Shown: positions 10,276-22,000 of the stretch, piece by piece
How positions within the stretch are numbered: position 1 is the first letter of the stretch
Layout of the letters: every line of letters starts with the position of its first letter
Assembly (NCBI RefSeq): GCF_003369915.1
Contig: NW_022881603.1
Coordinates: forward strand, 22,627,515 to 22,691,514
Length of the DNA stretch: 64,000 nt
Direction: 5' to 3'
From: Drosophila miranda
Taxonomy: Eukaryota; Arthropoda; Insecta; Diptera; Drosophilidae
Notes under the pieces: generated by a model
Database searches by the model: none
What the model was told of the DNA's origin: nothing
What the model saw: only the letters and a program-made list of their open reading frames with translations
Made by a program: the position numbers and the translations under genes

Positions 10276-12779
10276 TATTCCCTTGCTTGGAACGCGGATA
10301 CGGGCCCAACAAATCCAGATAAAGCTTTTGAAAAGGTCTTTCTGAAATCATTACCCATTGGTGGTCTTAAGACGACATTAGCACTTTTGGTCTGGCAACA
10401 AACGTCGCATTGTGAAACATAGGCTCGTATTTGTGTAACCATTTTTGGCCAAAACAAGTACCTTTTCACTTTTTCAACGGTTTTCCCAATACCACTGTGG
10501 GAAGCGTCTGGGGGGTCATGAGCTCTGGAAATTATATCGCTGGTAAGGCCTGATGGAATCCAAAGCTTCCAAGTTTGTTTATCTGCTATCGCGTCCCCTG
10601 AAGATGGTTCGGTTCTTTTATACACCAAATTATCGTCAACCTTCAAATCGGGTAACTTAAGTTGATTAAGCCTTATGTGTTCTATTAGATCCATGTATTC
10701 TTTCGATTTAAACTCTGTAGAAGTAAGGTCGACTATGGGTCCGTTGCCGTTCAACTCTCGTACCTCGGGCTCATCTTGGCGTGACAACGCGTCGGCCACT
10801 ACGTTTTCTGACCCTTTACGATGTGATATTTGAAAATTAAATCCCTGTAATTTTATAGCCCAGCGGGCCAAGCGACCTGACAAATCTTTTTGCCTCATAA
10901 GCCATTGTAGGGACGCATGGTCCGTTGTAGCTTGGAAATCCTGTCCTTCTACGTAAGCTCTAAACTTCTTTATTCCTTTAATCACTGCCAAGCACTCGAG
11001 TTCGGTGACCGAATAGTTTCGTTGCGCCTTAGAAAGTTTCTCGGACATAAAAGCTATAGGTAACTCTATCCCTTCCTCGTTTAATTGAGCTAGTACGCAG
11101 CCCAAGCCAAAAGTGCTTGCGTCGCATATTAACAAAAAGGGTTTCTTAAAATCGGGGGTGGCTAGGATTGGAGCAGATGTTAAGCAGGATTTGAGTTTAT
11201 TGAAAGCTTCTTCGGCTGATGCGTTCCACTTAAGTGGTTGATGCTTTTTTAGTGGTTCCGTTAAGGGGTAGCTGACGGTGGCAAAGTTATCGACAAAGCG
11301 TCTGTACCATCCAGAAAGTCCTAGAAATCTCCTTATCTGTTTCACGGTTTTTGGGATCGGGAACTCCATTATGGATTTTATTTTCCCCGGACCTGTCTTT
11401 AACTGACCATAACCTATTATGAACCCCAGATATTTAATCTCCCGTATACAAAAGTTTGACTTGGCTATATTAATCGTGAGATTTGCCTTACGCAAATGCA
11501 TCGCTACCTCTTGTAACAGCACCAAGTGTGAACCGAAGTCAACTGAGAGCACCAGTAAATCGTCCAAATAGACAAAAACCCGATTCCTGAGGTGTGCAGG
11601 TATCACCTGATCCATAAGTCGGCACAACGTCTGAGCGGTATTAGTTAGGCCAAACGGAATTACCTTATACTGGTAAAGCGGCCTATTGGGAATGGTAAAA
11701 GCTGTATAGTGCCGAGATTTTTCTTCCAAAGGAATCTGCCAGTATGCGTGTTTCATGTCAAGTCCCGTTATGTATTTGGCTGGTGGTAATCTACTAAGAA
11801 TGCCATCAATGTGTGGTAAAGGGTAGGCATCTTTGCGAGTGTTCTTATTAATTTCTCGGGAATCTAAACATAATCGGTTTTTCGTACCTTTCTTAACTAA
11901 AACGCAATTGCTACTCCAGGAACTATTCGATTCCTCGATCACGTCTAAGGCCAGCATTTTCTCCACTTCGGCAAACATTAACTTTTCCTTCGCTGGTGAA
12001 ATCGGCCAATGGCGTTGTTTAACTGGTCTATCGGGTACCATTTCGATCGTGTGTTGGATAGCTTTCGTACGTCCTAATCCTTCCCTTTCAAACGAAGGAA
12101 ACGAATGAATCACGGATTCTAGTCTAACCTTTTGGTCTTTGCTTAGATCATGTACTGGCGGTGATTCCGAAGCCTTGGTTTCATTTCCTACGTCTAATTC
12201 TTGTACCACAGGTCTATCCGTTAAAAGCCTTGCTACCAGACCGAATTCTGTCCAGAAATCAATTCCTAAATACACATTTTGTTTCAAGGCTGGTATTATG
12301 AAGAATTCTATCTCCTTAGTATGATCGCGAAAAGTTATGGGAACTGTAATTTTCGCTACGACTTTACAAGATTCATTATTGGCCGTTCGAATATTTCCGG
12401 AGCATTTCTTTGCCTTGGCGTGTTGCGCGAACGATTTAGCGGCTTCACTTCCAAGACAGCTTATCGTCGCCCCCGAATCTAGCAAGGCCATGAAGTTTTG
12501 TTCTTCTATGCTTAGTTCTATAAATAATCTGTTATCGGAGCTCAAAAGGACCGACGCGACAAGTCTCTTTCGCACCTTCTTTACCTTGGTCCAGAATTGC
12601 CTTAATCGTATTGTCGAACGTTTTGGTTGATACTTTAATCCCAGCATATCTGATTGGGAACTTTCACCATCTATATCTATCCCCTCCGTCTGGGTTTGTG
12701 CCTCTACCAGGGACCTATTAGATCGGATTTTTGGACAATCCGGGTTGGAGTTGTTTTCTTGGAAAGTTTGCTCTTTCAT
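10245..12779 (-). pseudogene. pol of gypsy-like element 2 (protease, RT, RNase H, truncated integrase)
   Basis: 844 codons are open. The start ATG overlaps the gag stop (ATGA at 12776-12779). The order is an N-terminal linker, an aspartic protease with LLDSGATISCLG (about 12480), and RT motifs LCLDSREIN, LDMKHAYWQIPL and VYLDDLLVLS (about 11560). RNase H follows with CDASTFGLGC and TDHASLQWLM, then the integrase HHCC zinc finger (DASHSGIG ... CDVCC) near 10400-10500. The frame then runs out just after GFVGPVS. The integrase core and 3' LTR are missing, replaced by the ~1 kb repeat. Protease, RT and RNase H look undamaged, so the insertion may be fairly young but truncated. Confidence 0.88.
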
Positions 12780-14330
12780 TCTGTCATCATTGTCGGATGC
12801 GCCAGAATGGTGTTGGTTTGCGCATCCCGCTTTCGGTTTTCCGATGGGTTAAATTTTTCGCACTTTGGCTTAAAAGTATTTTTCGCCCCGCAGCCATAAC
12901 AGAAGACTCGGCGTTCTGCTACGCAATCTTCAAACCGATGGCCTGTTTTGTCGCAATTCCAGCAAACAAACCGCTTGCGGCGTAGTTCGGAGATACTCTC
13001 TTCTTCGAGTTCTTCTTCCCCACTCAGAATTTCTGATACGTGGGGTCTAGTTTCCCGGTTTCTCTGTAGAAAGTTGCCAGCATCTTTACAGAAGTGTTCA
13101 TGCTTTTTAACTTCCTCCCTCAACTCAATTCTATTCTGTATTTTTAAATGCAACAGCTCATATCGCAGAGCACTTTTCGCATTCCGCTTAAGAATGTCGA
13201 TCAGCTTGAGTTCGCTTATCTCATGTGAAAGTCGTGCCACTAACTTTTCAATGGCTGACTGAAAATCTTCGAAGGATTCGTTGTCCTTCTGTTGACGTTT
13301 CCGTATCATTTCCCAAAGGTCAAAATCATCTTTCTGATCGTCGAATCTTTGTCTAAACGCTGTACAGAAAGATGGCCAGGAGTATTGGTGGTTTCTTCGA
13401 TGAAAATCCCAGAACCAATCGCTGGCCTTGCCTGTGAAAAGCAGATGCAAATTGTCGCAAAGTAACTGATCGTCATTCCCCAGAGTCTGTCCCGTAAGGG
13501 CACGAACGCGATATAGAAATTCTTCTACGTGCATTGCGTCTCGAGAACCATCAAATTTAAGACGCCAGCTTAGTAGGATATTTGCCGCCTTTGCCGGTGC
13601 TACATTTCCGGCTGTTTGACCACTCCTAGGAGTTCTTCCTTGGGAATCGCCTCTAACCATGTAACTATCATTGTCTACCTCTCGTCTAACATTACTGTGT
13701 GACTCTGAGGGACCTCCGTTACCCGTAGTAGCGGCTGTGGCTAAATTCATATTGGAAAACTGGGCCTGTATAGTTTGTTCAATGGAAGCTTTTATGAACG
13801 AACTAAGGTTTTCCATCATAGATTTCTCCTGGTTTTGCATGACCGAATGGAAGTAATTCGTAAGGTTTTCAGGTTGAGCGTTACTAGGTGACCTATTTCC
13901 GTTGCTACTAATCGACTGTCGACTCTCGGATAAATATTGATCTAAACTAGCTTGATACCTTGTTTGCATTCCTCTTTTAGGGGTTGCTTCTCGGCCTCGA
14001 CCTCTGCTGTTTGTTCTCCCTTTTTTATGTAATAAGGTTGGATCTAGTTGTACCGTTCCATTGGCTTCGTTTCCCTGAACATTCGGTGGTATGGAGCCTG
14101 AACTTAGGTGTAATTCTGCTGCTAGAGTATTATTTTCGTAACGCAGCCTACCAGGTTCGCATTCCGCCATGCACACTGGACAAGACTTTTCGCTTTTCAA
14201 ATGTTCGCATACGCACGTATTATGAAATCGGTGGTGACAAGGCGTGGTAGCTATCAACTAGTCTTGCCGCAAATTTCCCTGGCAAATAATGCAAAACGAG
14301 TCTTGGTTCATCAATGCCGAAGCTAAATTT
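12776..14330 (-). pseudogene. gag of gypsy-like element 2 with N-terminal RING-H2 finger
   Basis: 493 codons are open from 14257. Upstream in the same frame the reading continues to about 14330 across one TAG. Cysteine/histidine spacing across that stop is C-x2-C-x14-C-x-H-x2-H-x2-C-x10-C-x2-C (CIIC ... PCHHRFHNTC ... SCPVC), a complete RING-H2 pattern. A low-complexity Q/S/N-rich linker follows, then a retrotransposon gag/capsid region (about 13640-13150, with WRLKFDG, FLYRVRALTG, ASDWFWDF). Two zinc knuckles follow (CWNCDKTGHRFEDC, then CYGCGAKNTFKPKC, whose third ligand is not His). The stop overlaps the pol start. A RING finger in gag is unusual; it could recruit ubiquitin machinery (inference). 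Confidence 0.8.
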
Positions 14331-14372
14331 TCGCCATGATTTGTATGAATTTCTTAATAATAATAAATAAAA

Positions 14373-15495
14373 CGAGGGGGAACGTTGTGAGTTGCTGCGG
14401 AGACCGCAACTCTACAGTTATACCCGATACTAAGTCAGTATGGCTCTCCTCCGGCAGACGCCGCTAATATTAAACGACACGACAAGGAGTGCGTGCGAGA
14501 GAGACAGAAAATCAGTCTGAGCGTGACGTTGGGTGCTGCGTAGCCAGTGCAAATTGATTTGTTCCTTTTGGCTGTAAAAATGATCTGATCTAATCCAGAT
14601 TCAGCAATCTGATATATATGATCATTATCTATGATTCTGCGTTTTTAGTTTTCTCGTATCCTCAATATTGTGGATGCAACAGATTTTCGTTCTTTGTGGG
14701 GGCGGAAGAGGGTGGGGCAAAATTTTGAGATATACGTTTTATAGTGAGATCTAACAGGAGTGCGGATACCAAATTTGGTTACTCTAGCCTTAATAGTCTC
14801 TGAGCTTTTTGAATATCCCCAGATTTTCATCCTTTGCGGGGGCGGAAGGGGGTGTGGCGAAATTTTGAAACAAATTGGTCTCGGTCCGATATATTAGGAG
14901 TGTGGATACCAAATTTGGTTGCTCTAGCTTTTATAGTCTCTGAGATCTAGGCGCTAATGTTTTACTCTAAGCAAAGCCGCCTATGCTACGTGTGTGTTAG
15001 AGAGAGACAGGGCGAGAAAAAATGAAATTGTTTTCTTGATTCTGGCTATAATAATTAAAGGATCTGGTTCAGATTTTGGACTCTAGAAGATATAGTCATC
15101 TTCTACGATTCTGCGTTTTTAGTTTTCTCGTATCGTCGAAATTGTGGATGCCACAGATTTTCGCCCTTTGTGGGGGCGGAAGTGGGCGGGGCAAAGTTTT
15201 GAAATATTCTTGTAGCAGTGACATATCACAGAAGTCTGGATCCGAACCATCGTTGCTCTTGCTCTTATAGTCTTTGAGCACTAGGCGCTGAAGGGGACGG
15301 ACAGACGGACAGACGGACGGACGGACAGACAGACAGACGGACAGACAGACATGGCTCAATCGAATCGGCTATTGATGCTGATCAAGAATATATATACTTT
15401 ATGGGGTCGGAAACGATTCATTTTGGACGTTACAAACATCCACTTTTACCACAAATCTAATATACCCCAATACTCATTTTGATTATCAGGTATAA
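14373..15495 (+). mobile_element. DINE-1-like element, copy b (full length)
   Basis: It runs from CGAGGGGGAACG to ATTATCAGGTATAA with all modules seen in copy a, including the GGAC/AGAC microsatellite. It is inserted in the leader of gypsy-like element 2, between its primer binding site and gag, in an AATAATAA-rich stretch. Confidence 0.87.
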
Positions 15496-16217
15496 AAAAA
15501 TAATAATAATGAAAATAAAATTATGAAACTAATATGCAAATATGAGTTAATGAATATGAAATTTTTCTTATTTCCGTCGGTAAATAATTAATATGTTCGC
15601 CCTCTCCAGGCATGATCTAGGTGGTCTACTACTAACTGTACGTTTCCATTTGAATAGTTGAGTAATTAAGTTGGGTATGTTGGCCAGTTCTATTACCAGT
15701 TTCGAAGGTATAAGTCCGGATAATGGACAGTCTCTACTTATCATAAATAGACGATCGTGATTCCTAAAATCTGTGACTTTTTCCTAACACAAACTAGAGT
15801 TTGATAAGGGAATCTCTACAGCCAAGCTCGAGATAATTTAATGAATATAACTTTGAGCCGGGGTATCCGTCTTTTGAATAACTCCCGCAGTTCCCTAAGT
15901 CAACATCTTTAGTTATCTCGTTGGTGGAGTCCTATATCGTGATATTAGCATATTGTAACTACCTATATAAGCTAGTCCATCCGGCGTAAGAGACAACAGA
16001 TTATACATAGGTCGACTTTTCCAACCATGAAAAATAGTCGTAAGTTCCGTAGGCAACAGCTGTCGTACTCCCACCCGGAGAGATCTATCAGTATGGCATT
16101 ACCAGAGAATTATTGTTTTGGATGGAATATAGAGCTATGGTGGAGCCTAGCCCCAGAATTACATGCCTCTGGTACTAAAGTTAAGTACCAACTTTACGAG
16201 AGATCATGTCCCTTCGG
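15496..16217 (-). mobile_element. Untranslated leader of gypsy-like element 2
   Basis: About 720 bases, with ~115 more on the far side of DINE b (14258-14372), lie between the primer binding site and gag in minus orientation. No long reading frame. AT-rich towards gag. Confidence 0.55.
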
Positions 16218-16235
16218 GCCCCACGTTGGGCGCCA
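16218..16235 (-). promoter_or_regulatory. tRNA-Lys primer binding site of gypsy-like element 2
   Basis: The plus strand GCCCCACGTTGGGCGCCA is an exact 18-base match to the 3' end of eukaryotic tRNA-Lys (CUU). The minus strand (TGGCGCCCAACG...) is the primer binding site. It fixes the 5' side of the element whose gag and pol lie at 14330-10245. Confidence 0.88.
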
Positions 16236-16418
16236 ATTATGTCGCGTGCAGGTGTGGGATAGCTGTTGTTTACCCATACTAGTATGAAGAGATTTCGTGT
16301 GCACCTCTAGCTATGCTCTGACTAAGCTCGCCGGATTGACGGGGTTCGTTCTACTCTCTCCTATCACATACTGACACACACTCGCATAATGTTTTAGGTG
16401 CACATTTAAAAAATTAAA
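16236..16418 (-). mobile_element. Remnant of the 5' LTR of gypsy-like element 2
   Basis: The sequence immediately 5' of the primer binding site (minus strand) should be LTR. Only ~180 bases remain before DINE copy c. No second copy is present in the window, so the LTR limits are unproven. Confidence 0.5.
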
Positions 16419-17590
16419 CGAGGGGGAACGTTGTGAGTTGCTGCGGACACCGCAACTCTACAGTTATACCCGATACTAAGTCAGTATGGCTCTCCTCCGG
16501 CAGACGCCGCTAATATTAATCGACACGACAAAGAGTGCGTGCGAGAGAGACAGAAAATTAGTCTGAGCGTGACGTCGGGCGCTGTGTAGCCAGTGCAAAT
16601 TGATTTGTTCCTTTTGGCTATAAAAATTATCTGATCTGGTCCAGATACAGCAATCTGATAGATATGGTCGTTATCTATGATTCTGCGTTTTTAGTTTTCT
16701 CGAATTGGCAATATTGTGGATGCAACAGATTTTCGTCCTTTGTGGGGGCGGAAAGGGGTGGGGCGAAATTCTGAGATAAACGTTTTATAGTGAGATCTAA
16801 CAGAAGTGCGGATACCAAATTTGGTTACTCTAGCCTTAATAGTCTCTGAGATTTGTGTATGCCCCAGATTTTCGTCCTTTGCGGGGGCGGAAGGGGGTGT
16901 GGCGAAATTTTGAAACAAACTCGTCTCGGTCCGATATATTAGGTGTGTGGATACCAAATTTGGTTGCTCTAGCTTTTATAGTCTCTGAGATCTAGGCGCT
17001 AATGTTTTACTCTAATGTTTTACCGCCTATGCTACGTGTATGTTAGAGAGAGACAGGGCGAGAAAAAATGAAATTGTTTTCTTGATGCTGGCTATAATAA
17101 TAATACGATCCAATTCAGATTAGGCAGTCTGAAAGATATGGTCATTCTCTACAATTCTACGTTTTTGGTTTTCTCATATCTTTAAAATTGTGAATGCCAC
17201 AGATTTTCGTCTTTTGTGGGGGCGGAAGTGGGCGGGGCGAAGTTTTGAAAAATTTTTGTAGCAGTGACATATCACAGAAGTCTGGATACAAAACATCGTT
17301 GCTCTAGCTCTTATACTCTTTGAGCACTAGGCGCTGAAGGGGACGGACAGACGGACGGACGGACAGACGGACAGACGGACGGACGGACAGACGGACAGAC
17401 GGACAGACGGACGGACGGACAGACGGACAGACGGACAGACAGACTTGGCTCAATCGACTCGGCTATTGATGCTGATCAAGAATATATATACTTTATGGGG
17501 TCGGAAACGATTCCTTCTGGACGTTACACACATCCACTTTTACCACAAATCTAATATACCCCAATACTCATTTTGAGTATCGGGTATAAA
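16419..17590 (+). mobile_element. DINE-1-like element, copy c (expanded microsatellite)
   Basis: Full element from CGAGGGGG to CGGGTATAA. The GGACGGACAGAC tract (about 17338-17445) is clearly longer than in the other copies, which suggests slippage. A short duplicated TCTAATGTTTTAC occurs near 17010. Confidence 0.87.
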
Positions 17591-17830
17591 AAAAAAAAAG
17601 AAGAACCAAACATAAAACTAACAACAGAATCCAGGTTTAACCGGAGCAAGGAATTGGTTATGGGACTAACAAGTTGGTTGTGGAAGGTGTGGACATACTT
17701 ATCAATTACTCTACTCAAATGATGAGAAACTCCAGTGTTAGTGAGAATCTCTATCTTCTCTACCCTCCCAACCTATGATATACAGGTAACCTGACCGTAT
17801 AGACCCTTGAATAACGTTAAACAGTTAAAC
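17591..17830. other. Unassigned spacer
   Basis: A run of A residues then ~220 bases without a convincing frame. Nothing recognised. Confidence 0.5.
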
Positions 17831-18024
17831 AGACGGACGGACGGACGGACGGACGGACGGACGGACGGACAGACAGACAGGGCTCAATCGACTCGGCTAT
17901 TGATGCTGATCAAGAATATATATACTTTATGGGGTCGGAAACGATTCCTTCTGGACGTTACACACATCCACTTTTACCACAAATCTAATATACCCCAATA
18001 CTCATTTTGAGTATCGGGTATAAA
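17831..18024 (+). mobile_element. DINE-1-like element, copy d (3' fragment)
   Basis: Only the microsatellite (GGAC repeats with little AGAC) and the 3' end, including the terminal hairpin and CGGGTATAA, are present. It joins directly to the second copy of the ~1 kb repeat. Confidence 0.85.
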
Positions 18025-20145
18025 TATATGTAACACGCAGGTTACTTCCCAGCTCAGTGCATATATGTACTTGTTCTTATTTACAAACTCACAGCGCTTT
18101 TGGTAGGCTAGTACCGTTTATTCCATCCGTGATCGTTGAGCTCAATGATGACGTTGGTGTATACTTCTAAGGAATAGAAAAGATATTTAATACGAGTATA
18201 TATGCACGTGAGCGTACTAGAGTGTACTGCTTTGTAATCTCAAGAAAAATTAATGTTGCTCTCATACCCATTAGTTTCCAAAAACCATTTATTGGCTGGG
18301 TTACATAACTAACGGGGGGGAACGTTGTGAGTTGCTGCGGAGACCGCAACTCTACATTTATACCCGATACTTAGTCAGTATGGCTCTCCTCCTGCAGACG
18401 CCGCTAATATTAAACGACACGACAAAGAGTGCGTGCGAGAGAGACAGAAAATCAGTATGATCGTGACGTCGGGAGCTGCGTAGCCACTGCAAATTGATTT
18501 GTTCCTTTTGGCTATAAAAATTATCTGATCTTATCCAGATTCAGGAATCTGATAGATATGGTCATTATCTAGGATTTTGCGTTTTTAGTTTTCTCGAATG
18601 TGCAATATTGTGGATGCAACAGATTTTCGTCCTTTGTGGGGGCGGAAGGGGGTGGGGCGAAATTCTGAGATGAACGTTTTATAGTGAGATCTAACAGAAG
18701 TGCGGATACCAAATTTGGTTACTCTCGCCTTAATAGTCTCTGAGATTTGTGGATGCCCCAGATTTTCGTCCTTTGCGGGGGCGGAAGGGGGTGTGGCGAA
18801 ATTTGGACACGAAACGGTCAAGGTCCGATATCACAGGAGTGTGGATACCAAATTTGGTTGCTCTGGCTCTTATAGGTTCTGAGATCTTTGAACTCATATT
18901 TTGCAATTGGCAAAACCGACCATGAAACCTGTGTGTTAGAGAGAGACAGAGCGAGTAAGAATGAAATTGTTTTCTTGATTCTGGCTATAATAATTATACG
19001 ATCTGGTTGAGATCTTACATGCTAAAACATATAGTCATCCTCTACGATTCTGCGTTTTTGGTTTTATCATATCTTTAAAAATGTGGTTGCCACAGATTTT
19101 CGTCTTTTGTGGGGGCGGAAGTGGGCGGGGCGAAGTTTTAAAATATTTTTGTAGCAGTGACATATCACAGAAGTCTGGATCCAAAACATCGTTGCTCTAG
19201 CTCTTATAGTCTTTGAGCACTAGGCGCTGAAGGGGACGGACAGACGGACAGACGGACGGACGGACAGACAGACATGGCTCAATCGACTCGGCTATTGATG
19301 CTGATCAAGAATATATATACTTTATGGGGTCGGAAACGATTCCTTCTGGACGTTACACACATCCACTTTTACCACAAATCTAATATACCCCAATACTCAT
19401 TTTGAGTATCTGGTATAACTATAAAACTGTATACATCGTGTGACGAAAGAGAATGGTTTTAGCCTGGCACTTGAAATCTAGAGGAAAACGGGGCGTGTGT
19501 TACATCAACGAATAACTACGATCCTCTATTGACGTGGTCGAGAGACATGTCAGCCAGGCTGAGTAGGACTGCGCCTCCGGAAGTATCCAACAATAATGCA
19601 ATCAATTCGAGTTCATTATTGGGTGTCGCTGGCGCAGCTAAATCAGTTGACGATGGGGTACATTAGCTCCTTAGCTTGACTTCAGGTTGCCGATCCGATT
19701 CGACGTCGGTCTGCGGACTACACTTTCATTGGAGGCTCGATAACGGGTGGCATCAATGACGCCAAAAATAAAGTTCCGGAGGCGCCTCTTGGTTTTCGCC
19801 GTGCATCCACACGGTTGTTGAGGCTTTCGACAGACAACGCCAAGCTGCAGGTCTCGCTGTTCGGTGTTTTCCCGCGGGTTCACTACTGGTCTTTTCGATC
19901 CGCCCCACAACTCTCGTAGACCACACCGATATGCACTCCTATGCAACTGATGATCGCACGAACAGTACCGTGGCTACGGGCCGCCGTCCTATAACACAAA
20001 TTCTTATATATATATATATATTACCACGAACACTTTCCAAACTAATCACGGACATACCAGCTAGGTTTTTCTTTACACTGCTTTCCTGGGTAAATCTACT
20101 GATTCTTGGTCTTAATTGAAACTCAACTCAAGAGGTATGGCGTAG
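18025..20145. repeat. Unidentified ~1 kb dispersed repeat, copy 2 (split by DINE e)
   Basis: It matches 9256-10275. The match is split at 18312/19419 by a DINE insertion. Small differences include a shorter TATA run near 20015. On the right it ends at GAGGTATGG, exactly where copy 1 meets gypsy-like element 2. That marks a real repeat boundary. Confidence 0.7.
18313..19418 (+). mobile_element. DINE-1-like element, copy e (with empty site in a paralogue)
   Basis: Full element. The uninterrupted repeat at 9538-9555 reads CATAACTAA then CTATAAAAC across the same point. The insert is therefore exactly CGGGGGGGAACG ... GGTATAA, with no target site duplication. Confidence 0.92.
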
Positions 20146-20799
20146 ATGCCAGAACTGTTCGTTGGCTATATATATATATATATATTTATTTATTCCCGAG
20201 TAAACACGTCCGCTTTAATCAATCGATTCTCAGTCAATAACTCCAGCCCAACTTCTGCAAGTTCAGCTAAGCGGTACCGAACCAAAAGCTCGAAGATTGG
20301 ATGATATTTGGAAACTTTAACTGCATAATCGGATGATCTTTCGCCCAATTGAGCGAAATTTTGGTCAAGCTTTTAATCTATGCTCTCCCTACGCTACGCT
20401 ACTCTCTTGGGTCAAGGTAAACGTGACGTCTGTCGCTTAAATGCGTGCGCTGCGCGCCGACTCTCTTTAGAAAGCTTTTCGGAAAGCTTGCAGCTTACGA
20501 TCCACTTTCGGAGTTACTATGTATCTGCACTTTTAAGCATTACCAAAAGAAAACTGTGCTTATCCGTGATGTTCCAGACTCTTTCCCTTAATTCGGCCCC
20601 TACACCCTTTTCCACTTTTCTTTGTCAGATTGCCGATATTCTCGCCCTAGAGCTCACAACGTGCATTGTACGTCCACGCTTCTACATCTTCAACGCCAAC
20701 CAACAGCCCCGGAACGCCCTAAGGAACGCTGATCTTTGGGGTCACAGCATCGATAGGGATTTCCACCTGAATCGCGTGAAATTCTGGATCGAAGTGGTG
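20146..20799. other. Intergenic region downstream of transporter pseudogene A
   Basis: Includes a TA repeat (about 20168-20185). A plus-strand open frame (20380-21009) has no recognisable family and overlaps the transporter, so I do not call it a gene. Confidence 0.45.
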
Positions 20800-22000
20800 C
20801 TAAAAATAGGTAAATTTCTCCATGGAAGGCGGCCCATCTGGAGCTGGCATAGGTTCTGCTGTATTGTTTTCCACTGCAGTTCCTGTCTCCACGGGCTTGG
20901 GTCCATTCCAAGGCTGCACAGTCATTTCGCCAAAAATCAAATACAACAAATTTCCCACAAACAGAACTGCGCAAATTCCACGTTACATTCATGGCATCTT
21001 CCGGTATAGCATTTGGGCGAACGCCTTGCTCTCCGCGCTGCCCGTTGGGGTCATGCTTATGTTTTCCTACTTTTTCATCTTCCTGGCCGAGTATCTGACG
21101 CAGCGGCGGGACATTTGCCTGCCAATTCTTCGCAAAACCATCAATTCGTATGCCTCCTGGACTCCAGCCATTGCTCTAGTGGCGCTCACCTACGTGTAGA
21201 AGCTGCAGGCCTGACTCATCTTGCAGAAGGCCAGAACGAGAAACGGACGGTCAATATGTGACGCCAGGGCACTGGTGGAATCTCGCCTTTGGGGGCATTA
21301 CTGTGTTCCAGGGACAACTCAATATATTTCCTCTCAGCCAGCGAAATAAAGAGCGATTCGGAGGGAGAATTGGCGCCATAGCGCAGCCAAAGCAGGCACC
21401 ACACAAACCCAACGTAACCTAGGAAACAACTCATTAAAAAATGGGCTTAAAATGAGGCTGGCACACTCACTTATCTGGGACATAGAAAGAGCTGGGCCAA
21501 CCGAGGTGAGAGGCGGAAAGGACTCCACTGAGGTCTGTACCACAGTCCAGGCCAGTCGTCATGACGCCACCAAAGTGATTCTGCTTCTTTTTGGGACACC
21601 ATTTGGCCAGATGCATGTACAGGCAGGGCCACATGCCGCCCATGACCAGGCCCTGCAGAAGGCGCACCCCAAAAAGCAGTTTCCAGCCCCCCGGCAATAG
21701 AGAACGGCGTGACCACGCTGAAGAGACCGGTGGCCAGCGATATCACAAAAAGCAGCATCCGAATCTACTGGAGAAGTAGCCGCCCAGCAGTTGGGTGAAG
21801 CAGCAGCCCCAGAAGGTACTGCTCAGAATATACGACTTCTGCTGCCCCGTTAGATGGTACTCTGGATAGTCTAGATTGCTGCTGTTGGCATTCGTAATCG
21901 CCACAATGGCAACGCTCATGTTCATTTGCTGGAGCATGACCAGAGTTGCGCACGTGAAGAGGAACAGCACCTGGAGGTGACGGATGCCCAATGCGGGTCC
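20800..22000 (-). pseudogene. SLC17/MFS phosphate-type transporter A, pseudogene with internal inversion
   Basis: Members of this family are 12-helix membrane proteins that move phosphate or organic anions with Na+ or H+. From an AG acceptor at 22001 the minus strand reads helix 1 (GIRHLQVLFLFTCATLVML, SVAIVAITNAN). Next come YILSSTFWGCCFTQLLGGY, LLFGVRLLQGLVMGGMWPCL and helix 5-6 sequence. Frameshifts lie near 21750 and 21690. After FLVLAFCKMSQACSFYT (about 21197) the next protein segment continues on the plus strand (20968-21197). The C-terminus (FGEMTVQPWNGPKPVETG, stop at 20800-20802) is again on the minus strand. The part for helices ~9-12 is missing. Best compared with Drosophila CG9825/CG9826/CG12490-type transporters (recollection). 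Confidence 0.85.
20968..21197 (+). other. Micro-inversion within transporter pseudogene A
   Basis: The plus strand reads IPRYIHGIFRYSIWANALLS and on through YFFIFLAEYLTQRRDIC to ALVALTYV. This is the helix 7-8 segment that aligns with LPSYINGVL... and MPSYMNGVL... of the neighbouring transporters. Exons on both sides lie on the minus strand. The right breakpoint sits in TACGTGTA, where the two strands read nearly the same. Confidence 0.85.

Noticed and set aside
16027-16287. Plus-strand frame over the primer site of gypsy element 2
   Set aside because: It spans a tRNA-Lys primer site and the LTR junction of a minus-strand element, so it is a chance frame.
17338-17445. GGACGGACAGAC array resembling a CRISPR-like repeat array
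   Set aside because: It is a simple tetranucleotide microsatellite within DINE elements, with no unique spacers, in a eukaryotic context.
20380-21009. 209-codon plus-strand frame
   Set aside because: It overlaps the minus-strand C-terminal transporter exon and has no recognised family. Only its continuation after 20968 is meaningful, as inverted transporter sequence in another frame.
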